From contig VKHC01000210.1 of the NCBI GenBank assembly GCA_015143735.1, positions 1 to 15,413 of the forward strand: DNA of 15,413 nucleotides, in the 5' to 3' direction. The translations under genes and the position numbers were made by a program. The notes below the pieces were generated by a model. It had not been told where the DNA came from, did not search any database, and saw nothing but the letters and a program-made list of their open reading frames with translations. Origin of the DNA: Synura sp. LO234KE. Taxonomy: Eukaryota; Sar; Synurophyceae; Synurales; Mallomonadaceae. This document shows positions 11,501 to 15,413 of this stretch, piece after piece. Each line of letters opens with the position of its first letter. Within the stretch, counting starts at the first letter, position 1.

Positions 11501-12912
11501 CCTAGTTATTTGTCCTAGCATCCTTTTTGATTACCTTGGTGTTTCTCTGTGTTTAAGTTTTAACAGGAGTGTTAAGCTCTGTCAAATTGACCATTGGAAC
11601 TATCGTTGGAATCGGAGTATCTACTTCATGCTGTTTTGTCTGCTGCCTCTGCTGCATCTGTCGTGCTTTGGGTTCGAAAACGAAAGAGCGCACAGAAAAT
11701 CATCCAAATGCTGACGATTCTGGTCAAAGTAGTGCTGCGCAGCCGAACTCCCAGATACCATCAAATCCGTCCCAACGACAGTCCTGGAATCCGTATATGG
11801 GTGTTGCTACCCTGCAGGCGGAGGATATGAAATTGATAACAAATAACTTCCGCCAACGCATCGGCGGAGGGGCGTCCGCTGATGTATATACTGGCCAATG
11901 GACACAGTTAACTGTCGCAGTAAAGAGTTACAAAGAAAATGGCTCTGCACGTAACATGACGCCACTTCAACATATGAATTATGAGAGGAATACCATATTA
12001 AATTTGAATCATCCGAATGTAGTCAAACTACTAGCGTTTAGCCGAGATGAGCAGTGCCCTTGCTTAGTATTTCCTCACTTCAATCTGGGCTCACTCGAGA
12101 GAGTATTTCTATCAGCTGATAAACTATTTATTAACGATTGGAGGGTTCGTTTGCAATTAGGCGCCGATGTGGCTGATGCACTGCACTACCTACACACGTT
12201 GAAGCCCATTGCAATTGTACACCGAGACGTGAAACTAGCGAATATTCTGATTTCGTCTGGACCACCGCGTCTACAGGCAGTGCTGTGTGACTTTGATGCT
12301 GCGAAGGAATTTTCCTACGGTGCAACTGTGGTCATGCGAACCACGACAGTGATAGGGTCGCATGGATATATTGACCCGAACTATGCCAGCTCTCAGCAGT
12401 TATCGAAGTACTCAGATATATTTGGTCTGGGTGTTGTTTTGCTTCAGTTGTTGACTGGCGATGGCTGGGCATATGATGAAGTTCAAGGTGACCTTCATTC
12501 AAGAATGATCGAACCGTTGAAGAAAGGACGGGGATTCGAAGTTTCCGAGCGGGATATCTGGGTAAAAGAGTCTGCTCTCGCGCTGGGATGGTTAATTCAT
12601 AGATGCTTGGAAAGAAATCCAGCTGACAGACTATCCTCTTGCGGTCAAATTTCTACTTTTCTGAATCAGATAGTGAATGACGAATGTCCACCGGGATCGT
12701 CGGTCACTCCGACTGCACCTCGATACAGGGAGTGTGGTATCTGCCTTGAAAAACCAGCGAACTCGAAGTTCAATCCGTGCAACCACTCATGCGCCTGCGA
12801 GAGGTGTGCTGAGCAACAGTTAAATACACCAAATCCTCTTTGTCCGATTTGCAGGAGTAGAATTAGCGGGTTTGTGGTTGGAGACTTCCAAAGTACGTTT
12901 GTGACTTCATAA
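2410..12912 (+). CDS. Giant receptor-like kinase with duplicated jelly-roll/Gly-rich/LRR ectodomain and C-terminal RING (39-exon model)
   Basis: Model exons: 2410-2584, 2774-2830, 3022-3477, 3540-4253, 4302-4370, 4446-4979, 5050-5109, 5177-5197, 5266-5292, 5364-5393, 5450-5917, 5982-6014, 6068-6127, 6180-6239, 6313-6348, 6411-6476, 6732-6788, 6955-7410, 7473-8210, 8275-8355, 8419-8952, 9021-9080, 9146-9166, 9221-9247, 9319-9348, 9415-9826, 10081-10131, 10184-10243, 10304-10339, 10421-10546, 10606-10641, 10705-10737, 10791-10850, 10915-10944, 10980-11015, 11138-11197, 11262-11291, 11327-11362, 11567-12912. All introns are GT..AG and phase 1, and all exons except number 26 keep frame. Two copies of the ectodomain cassette show the same exon structure, which supports the boundaries. 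ATG 2410 is the first ATG after an in-frame stop at 2311. Exons 34 and 37 are the least certain. Exon 26 carries a frameshift, so the full-length product needs it skipped (2269 aa) or shortened (2372 aa). Predicted single-pass plasma-membrane receptor, extracellular N-terminus. Confidence 0.75.
2774..2830 (+). CDS. Exon 2: S/T/P linker, first exon of ectodomain cassette A
   Basis: A 57-nt exon between CAG and GTAGCG, reading A-T-L-S-S-S-A-T-S-A-P-T-R-L-P-T-I-S-T. Its counterpart at the head of cassette B (6732-6788) is also 57 nt and ends in the same P-T-R-L-P-T-x-S-T motif, which supports both. Probably an extended, O-glycosylated spacer between the N-terminus and the jelly-roll domain. Confidence 0.65.
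3022..3477 (+). CDS. Exon 3: jelly-roll (galactose-binding-like) domain, cassette A
   Basis: A 456-nt exon coding 152 residues that form one domain. The pattern of an aromatic/Trp-rich start (IYIWDSANAA), F-x-K-x-F, a run of alternating valines, SDMGYIFLDG, LSPGTHLIEI and finally WNPAGVM resembles bacterial and eukaryotic galactose-binding-like jelly-roll modules, in which a D-N-x-Y-x-V-x-L-N-G strand and a G-x-N-x-I-x-V...N-P-A-G tail are typical. I infer a beta-sandwich with possible carbohydrate or protein binding; the ligand is unknown and the family name needs a profile search. Followed by a 62-nt intron and the glycine-rich domain. Confidence 0.7.
3540..4253 (+). CDS. Exon 4: glycine-rich domain (ALK/LTK-like type), cassette A
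   Basis: A 714-nt exon, 238 residues. It opens with YTVPSWATTIQVDAYGARGG, the usual start of the glycine-rich domain seen in many protist proteins and in the ALK/LTK receptors (F/Y-T-V-P-x-G/W...I-x-V-x-A-x-G-A-x-G-G). A YIYVGCSG strand, long poly-Gly/Tyr/Ser runs and the closing S-S-Y-T-S-G-T-V...G-x-L-F-I segment follow. Several cysteines in the Gly runs may form disulfides. In ALK/LTK the poly-Gly runs pack as polyproline-II helices and take part in ligand binding; a similar adhesive or ligand-binding role here is inference. The following 48-nt intron is stop-free and in frame. Confidence 0.8.
4302..4370 (+). CDS. Exon 5: PT linker joining the Gly-rich domain to LRR-1, cassette A
   Basis: A 69-nt exon between CAG and GTGCAG, reading A-P-T-S-S-P-T-F-V-P-T-L-A-P-S-T then Y-S-Y-D-V-M-Q. 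The cassette B counterpart (8275-8355) is 81 nt and ends with the same Y-S-Y-D-V-M-Q. Extended spacer. Confidence 0.75.
4446..4979 (+). CDS. Exon 6: leucine-rich repeat domain 1, cassette A
   Basis: A 534-nt exon, 178 residues, holding a complete LRR domain in one exon. The N-terminal cap has the plant-type layout (ALCALAVTMAP...GWTC...CLWAGVLCDGGG). About four to five repeats of the L-x-G-x-I-P-x-x-I/L-G-x-L-x-x-L-x-x-L-x-L-x-x-N class follow, then a cysteine C-cap (CYWNC...C). Such LRRs bind peptides or proteins outside the cell in plant and stramenopile receptors. The donor GTTTGT at 4980 ends the exon; reading past it meets a stop within three codons. Confidence 0.85.
5050..5393 (+). CDS. 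Exons 7-10: four short PT linker exons between LRR-1 and LRR-2, cassette A
   Basis: Exons 5050-5109 (60 nt), 5177-5197 (21 nt, only seven codons: A-P-T-S-T-P-T), 5266-5292 (27 nt) and 5364-5393 (30 nt, V-P-T-H-Y-F-P-A-D-Q). All are phase 1 on both sides. Each has a counterpart of exactly the same length in cassette B (9021-9348), with intron sequences also recognisably related, including a shared CTAAC-type branch site before the 27-nt exon. The cassette comparison is the main support for such tiny exons. Confidence 0.7.
5450..5917 (+). CDS. Exon 11: leucine-rich repeat domain 2, cassette A
   Basis: A 468-nt exon, 156 residues. The N-cap reads CDLSASLNPASRGRGGWQC...C...SWGGVACNNG, followed by repeats such as LSGTIPTSIGLLSSLTTLLI and a C-cap (CYFNC...PIC). 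It is related to LRR-1 but clearly distinct, so each cassette carries two different LRR domains. Intact here; its cassette B copy lacks 56 bp (see exon 26). Confidence 0.8.
5982..6476 (+). CDS. Exons 12-16: PT-rich stalk exons, cassette A
   Basis: Exons 5982-6014 (33 nt), 6068-6127 (60), 6180-6239 (60), 6313-6348 (36) and 6411-6476 (66). All read A-P-T/A-P-S/S-P-T-type sequence, for example A-P-T-S-T-P-T-V-R-P-S and A-P-S-S-L-P-T-S-S-P-T. Exon 14 ends in an A rather than G before its donor (GTATGG), and its cassette B copy does the same. Proline/threonine-rich, probably extended and heavily O-glycosylated. Confidence 0.65.
6732..6788 (+). CDS. Exon 17: S/T/P linker at the head of cassette B
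   Basis: A 57-nt exon (V-P-S-S-S-P-S-T-Y-S-P-T-R-L-P-T-L-S-T) matching exon 2 in length, phase and ending motif. It marks the start of the second cassette and follows a 255-nt intron, the longest in the model, in which I see no further exon. Confidence 0.65.
6955..7410 (+). CDS. Exon 18: jelly-roll domain, cassette B
   Basis: 456 nt, exactly the length of exon 3, with about 16 replacements in 152 residues counted by eye (roughly 89% identical). Several cluster in the loop after GYCSYYD (DGASGSYW versus DTSLGSYR). The conserved structural motifs (YIWDSANAA, SDMGYI, WNPAGVM) are intact, so the domain should fold. The next intron is also conserved in length (62 nt) and largely in sequence, which points to a fairly recent duplication. 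Confidence 0.7.
7473..8210 (+). CDS. Exon 19: glycine-rich domain, cassette B
   Basis: 738 nt, 246 residues, eight more than exon 4. The extra residues lie in a Tyr/Gly run around 7915-7960 (YYTYNYYYGYQTYYYGGGG), consistent with codon-repeat expansion. It opens with YTVPSWATSIQVDAYGARGG and closes with SSYTSGTV...GFLFISAPSG. The frame is intact over the whole exon. Unlike cassette A, the following intron (8211-8274) contains an in-frame stop. Confidence 0.8.
8275..8355 (+). CDS. Exon 20: PT linker, cassette B
   Basis: 81 nt, E-P-T-S-S-P-S-F-T-P-T-F-P-P-T-V-A-P-S-T followed by Y-S-Y-D-V-M-Q. Four codons longer than exon 5 but with the same 3' half. Spacer between the Gly-rich domain and LRR-1. 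Confidence 0.7.
8419..8952 (+). CDS. Exon 21: leucine-rich repeat domain 1, cassette B
   Basis: 534 nt, the same length as exon 6, with about 12 replacements in 178 residues counted by eye (roughly 93% identical). N-cap, repeats and the CYWNC C-cap are all intact. Divergence is uneven: stretches of more than 60 nt are identical to exon 6 (for example 8665-8732 against 4692-4759) next to more diverged segments such as the first 80 nt. The acceptor is AAG rather than CAG. Confidence 0.85.
9021..9348 (+). CDS. Exons 22-25: short PT linker exons, cassette B
   Basis: Exons 9021-9080 (60 nt), 9146-9166 (21 nt, A-P-I-Y-S-P-T), 9221-9247 (27 nt) and 9319-9348 (30 nt, V-P-T-R-Y-F-P-A-D-Q). Lengths match exons 7-10 exactly. 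Frame and splice sites are intact. Confidence 0.7.
9415..9826 (+). CDS. Exon 26: LRR-2 of cassette B, frameshifted by a 56-bp deletion
   Basis: The counterpart of exon 11, but 412 nt instead of 468. Alignment places one 56-bp deletion at the junction 9758/9759, corresponding to 5794-5849 in cassette A. It removes the last repeat and the first C-cap cysteine and shifts the frame. If spliced at the homologous donor (9827), the shifted reading continues into the following PT exons and stops at TAA 10512-10514. Two in-frame ways out are visible: skip the exon completely (neighbours are 1-1), or use an upstream GTGTAA donor at 9724, which gives a 309-nt phase-1 exon. Upstream of the deletion the LRR sequence is intact and close to exon 11. 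It may be a decaying exon. Confidence 0.7.
9827..10080 (+). other. Rearranged intron / degenerate stalk exons, cassette B
   Basis: This 254-nt segment corresponds to the exon 12-13 region of cassette A but is scrambled. A remnant of exon 12 (near 9886-9898) is 22 or 13 nt long depending on the acceptor and breaks frame either way. A remnant of exon 13 (9959-10024) lacks a donor. A 41-nt piece at 9831-9871 recurs at 10025-10065, showing a local 194-bp duplication. I treat the whole stretch as intron. Confidence 0.5.
9831..10065. repeat. Local direct repeat (41 nt, offset 194 bp) in the rearranged segment
   Basis: 9831-9871 and 10025-10065 differ at only two positions; both contain TTTATCCTCTAAATACAAAA. 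The block between them holds the degenerate exon 12/13 copies. This suggests duplication of the intron-exon unit accompanied the loss of the normal exons. Confidence 0.65.
10081..10546 (+). CDS. Exons 27-30: PT stalk exons, cassette B
   Basis: Exons 10081-10131 (51 nt; begins like exon 12 and ends like exon 13, apparently a fusion of the two), 10184-10243 (60), 10304-10339 (36) and 10421-10546 (126). Exons 28 and 29 match exons 14 and 15 in length and phase. Exon 30 is the longest PT exon (42 codons) and includes one cysteine. All phase 1. Confidence 0.6.
10606..10737 (+). CDS. Exons 31-32: membrane-proximal PT stalk exons
   Basis: Exons 10606-10641 (36 nt, N-P-S-S-A-P-T-L-L-P-T-I) and 10705-10737 (33 nt, V-P-S-S-F-P-T-I-Q-P-I), with GTAAAT and GTACTT donors. 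They lie after the second cassette, so they belong to the unduplicated stalk leading to the membrane. Confidence 0.6.
10791..11015 (+). CDS. Exons 33-35: stalk unit, first copy
   Basis: Exons 10791-10850 (60 nt), 10915-10944 (30 nt, uncertain) and 10980-11015 (36 nt, P-S-S-P-P-T-A-S-P-T-R). The middle exon reads V-P-T-T-T-L-P-I-R-V and needs a GAG... acceptor context and a 35-nt intron after it. Leaving it out and joining 10850 to 10980 also keeps frame, so it may be optional or not real. Confidence 0.55.
11138..11362 (+). CDS. Exons 36-38: stalk unit, second copy
   Basis: Exons 11138-11197 (60 nt, identical to exon 33), 11262-11291 (30 nt, one difference from exon 34, equally uncertain) and 11327-11362 (36 nt, P-S-S-P-P-T-A-S-P-T-I). 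In this copy the alternative upstream acceptor GCGCAG has become GCGCGG, so only the inner AG remains for the 30-nt exon. Confidence 0.55.
11422..11457 (+). other. Possible cryptic or poison exon before the transmembrane exon
   Basis: Inside the 204-nt last intron, CAAAG at 11417-11421 and GTAAAA at 11458 flank 36 nt that continue the phase-1 pattern and start like exons 35 and 38 (GTCC...), reading P-T-T-H-S-V-H-S-P-H-H. It ends in T, so joining to the main acceptor of exon 39 (G-A-G-T-G) makes TGA. Inclusion would stop translation just before the transmembrane helix and give a secreted ectodomain. The CAG|GAG tandem acceptor of exon 39 offers a second site that avoids the stop. Speculative. 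Confidence 0.2.
11567..12912 (+). CDS. Exon 39: transmembrane helix, TKL/Pelle-like protein kinase and C3HC4 RING finger
   Basis: The single long last exon codes for the whole cytoplasmic part; residues are counted from the GTG codon at 11569. A hydrophobic segment at ~7-31 ends in a cysteine cluster (CCFVCCLCCIC). A polar juxtamembrane region follows. The kinase domain at ~90-370 has a Gly-loop GGGASADVY (99-107), VAVK Lys119, alpha-C Glu139, HRD 218-220 with Asn225, DFD 241-243 in place of DFG, a plant-RLK-like activation segment IGSHGYIDPNY in place of APE, Asp283 and Arg354. It most resembles tyrosine-kinase-like/RLK-Pelle kinases, which phosphorylate Ser/Thr. A RING-HC of the MULAN/XIAP layout occupies ~389-428 (Cys389, 392, 404, His406, Cys410, 413, 425, 428), predicted to recruit a ubiquitin E2. 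Stop TAA 12910-12912. The frame is intact throughout, suggesting selection on this exon. Confidence 0.9.
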
Positions 12913-13480
12913 TCTCGATTGGGAGATCCATTCCCTATTCTATGTGAGAGGTGAAGTCTACCATGCAATAATCGCTGGTCAGCTGGCGTGAATGATTTGG
13001 TTGAGTTACTGACTGAACTCCATACCACTTACACAAATTTGATCCGATACATTCCACTCGCCTTATGTTATCAGCAGGAAGCCCTGAAAAGAAACAATTC
13101 AATTATTTAACCGAGAATTGAGTCCTTAACTCGGATTCTTAACGCTTCAAATCTTGCGTTAGAATTCTTTCGTTTTATCTTATTTTGATGTCATGTGGTG
13201 AAGCGTGTTACGGTTTGAACCTTGTGGAGATCATTTTATGGTAGAGATTGCTGGTACGAAGAGTGTAGTTATTTTATGTCCAGGTAGAATGGAATTGCTT
13301 TGGGTAGGTCTGAATCAGGCGCTCCTCGTTATTTGCAACAATCTATGTAGGAAAAGATGCAACTAAGCTCGTTTAATTCAATAATTATTAGTTGTTTTCT
13401 AACGTCGAATACTTTCGAATGGCAAGTGACATGAAAATGGCTATGATCGCTCGTCTTTTTTATTGCTGGCGCTGACTTTT
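12913..13480 (+). other. Probable 3' UTR and downstream flank of the receptor kinase
   Basis: No coding signal on either strand after the stop at 12912. The minus-strand open stretch over 12666-13028 is mostly antisense to the RING end. There is no clear AATAAA within several hundred bases. A hairpin at 13135-13165 could lie in the UTR. Confidence 0.4.
13135..13165. other. Hairpin in 3' flank
   Basis: ATTCTTAACGC (13135-13145) pairs with GCGTTAGAAT (13156-13165), ten base pairs with one bulged T, around a 10-nt loop. Possible UTR structure; no known motif. Confidence 0.35.
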
Positions 13481-15413
13481 TGTTCTGTTACAGCAATCGA
13501 AACCTTGCAGTCTTCGGCGCTCGTGCGAGAATAATAGGTTATCCTCCAGCACAACGCGCAACATGATACTAGTAAGTAGTAATCCTTACGATTTCGTCCA
13601 ACAACAATTTACGTGAAGCAAGTTGATGTAGCTGAAACGGCGATTGTTGAGATATATTGTTAGGAGGAAGAAGTAACTACAGCAGCAGAGGAGCGGATAA
13701 ATAAGGCTTCGAGGACGCCTCGTGGTCGCACGCACCAGCACACGCTCAAATAGGCTGTGCCATTCTTCTTACTACTCTGGTCACCAGTACTAGCCCACGC
13801 ACCCGACCGTCATTAGTAGACTCCGGCTTGGCGTTCCACAAGCCGGTAGACGGTAAAAAAATCACCACCACTTCGGAAGTTGGCACAGCCCCCTCAATTT
13901 TCGCGTAGAGGCCTTACACCACCACGCATTGCAGGTGGCACGAACCAGCGTGGTCGTGATTTGTGTGCGTTCAGCATCCCTTCCTCTACAGCAAGTTTTG
14001 CAAATTCACGAACAGCGCATTTTCACAGGGACCCATTTGCACTCGGAGCACTCGTCCACTTATCTTCGCGAATAAGTGCTTGATTCTGTAGATCCCTGCT
14101 GAGGTCTTCTGAGTTACTTCTCCTGAACTCATATAAAAAGTATTGAAGTACTTACTGATATTCTTGGAGAGGCAGCTCCCTGGGAATCGATGATTAACCC
14201 GCTCTTGGTGGAGTGACGTTGCTTGACGAACCCAAGATTTCTCGCCGATCCTGCGTCTCCCATACGCTCCAGCTGCACACCGCCAAAAGGTGGTGATCCC
14301 TGGGCAATGATTGGTGTGCGAGCACGACATCGACACTATATGTTAAAGGAGAAACCTGCGCACTCGCTTTCGCCATTAAAGTCCTCGGGGGATGGCTGTT
14401 GGGCACTTGATTGCATTTCCATTCATGCTCCCCCCTTTTTGCCTCCCTTGCCTCGCGCTAAATGGTGGTCTTCACTCTCAAGACATACACTTGGTTTACT
14501 TTTCTCGTATATCGAGCTACCCAAAGTGAAACATTGTTTGTAATCAACCATTCGCCCTTGTGGAGAGGGCTGGTCGCAGGAGTATCCGCTTGGTGCGCAC
14601 CCTGCCATGCTAGTAGTATGAGGAACTCTCAATATGTCCTGCCCCTCCCTTTCTCGATTCTTGCTATGCACTCTGATCGGGGTACGCACGTGCCCTTCTA
14701 ATACCAAGTCGAGGACGTCGTCGCGTTCTTCTCCTTTCCTTGCTTGTAGCTACCACTATTCCCTTCAGCAGGCAGGACTCACTAAGGCACTCGGTTGCCG
14801 CGGGACTGGTCATTTCGCACTTAAATTCAGAACCATGAGATTTCACATGCCAGAAGTGGGGGGCAGCCTGCAGTGGTGGTGGCTGGTTCTTGCTCGTCAT
14901 CGAATACAGAGGAAGGAGAAAACGACATACATTCACTCCCCGCACCAGCACTTGCTATTTAGTGGTGATGCTGTGATCATAACGCCATCAATTTAAACTT
15001 ATAAGAAGGACGATAAAATTATTTTTGTTGCTGGTGTAATTGTTATTTTTATCTTCAGGCATCTACAATCAAGAACACCGCAAGTGCACTGCTCCTATAC
15101 CACAAGTATTAATCAGCTCAATCATATTGAAGTCGATAAGTCCTGTTAATGATGCCGCAATAATAATGAATACTTGAACAATACGATTAATGGGCGATGA
15201 AAGCGTTGATCATCCATCCCACATCGTATCCTGCTCTCAAACATACTGAGCTGCCGTAGGCAATTCTTCATTAACTTCATGAATGTACCTGAGATTACTA
15301 GTATAACAGCTAAGGGTTTATTATGTTTTACAATAAAGAGTTTCTTATGCTTTAATAATTATTCATAGATTATTCCTCGCATCAACTTTTCGTGTTTAAT
15401 TATTGTTGTTTCC
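13481..15413. other. No convincing gene; GC-richer block of unknown nature
   Basis: Short open stretches occur on both strands (for example minus 13986-14336 and 14664-14951, plus 14634-14996), but they overlap one another, mostly lack a good ATG and show no known domain. From about 13,680 to 14,960 the base composition is visibly richer in G+C than the flanks, which return to AT-rich after 14,990. It could be a decayed mobile element, an untranslated transcript or a gene with many small exons I cannot resolve. No terminal repeats, tRNA or rRNA signature was found. Confidence 0.4.
13806..13854. other. Two-part stem-loop
   Basis: An inner perfect 8-bp stem CCGGCTTG (13823-13830) / CAAGCCGG (13839-13846) with an 8-nt loop is extended by an outer 6-bp stem ACCGTC (13806-13811) / GACGGT (13849-13854) across an asymmetric internal loop, followed by a run of seven A. 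GC-rich stems in a non-coding stretch make a structured RNA or an element end possible. It lacks the arms of a tRNA. Confidence 0.45.

Noticed and set aside
12666-13028. 120-codon minus-strand open frame
   Set aside because: Mostly antisense to the RING-coding end of the kinase exon; no recognisable domain.
13200-13230. tRNA-like GTTTGAACC string near 13,210, and another GTTCGAATTGG near 2,000
   Set aside because: No acceptor, D or anticodon arms can be drawn around either.
13986-14336. 116-codon minus-strand open frame
   Set aside because: Starts at a non-ATG codon, no domain, and composition is not protein-like; overlapping frames on both strands look equally good.

Overview
The window reads as eukaryotic nuclear DNA from a protist. 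Short introns (mostly 48-81 nt, GT..AG, several with a CTAAC/CTGAC-like branch site) break up a large gene whose extracellular part is full of P-T-x-x-P and S-P-T linkers. Such linkers are common in ochrophyte/stramenopile cell-surface proteins (diatoms, brown algae and relatives), so an alga-like stramenopile is my best guess. The sequence alone does not prove it.

Layout. (1) 1-396: possible 5' end of a divergent minus-strand gene running off the left edge (weak). (2) 397-2409: no convincing gene; a 31-bp tandem repeat and a hairpin. (3) 2410-12912: one plus-strand gene modelled here with 39 exons. It encodes a giant single-pass receptor-like kinase: signal peptide, a duplicated ectodomain cassette, a long P/T-rich stalk, a transmembrane helix with a cysteine cluster, a TKL/Pelle-like kinase and a C-terminal RING finger. 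(4) 12913-15413: no convincing gene; probable 3' UTR, hairpins and a more GC-rich stretch of unknown nature.

Each ectodomain cassette runs: PT linker, jelly-roll (galactose-binding-like) domain, glycine-rich domain of the type found in ALK/LTK, PT linker, LRR domain 1, four short PT exons, LRR domain 2, several PT exons. Cassette A is 2774-6476 and cassette B is 6732-10546, offset by about 3.9-4.0 kb and about 90% identical in the domain exons. A later 347-bp tandem duplication lengthened the stalk (10776-11367).

Every intron in the model is phase 1, so every internal exon is symmetrical (1-1) and can be skipped or duplicated without changing frame. The one exception is the second LRR exon of cassette B: a 56-bp deletion breaks its frame. 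The full-length kinase is reachable only if that exon is skipped or spliced at an alternative donor; otherwise the allele is broken or the assembly is wrong. With exon 26 skipped, exon lengths sum to 6810 nt (2269 residues plus stop).

As a system, the gene looks like a surface receptor with two tandem glycan/peptide-binding-type modules, a spacer stalk, and a cytoplasmic kinase joined to a probable ubiquitin ligase. Ligand and pathway are unknown.
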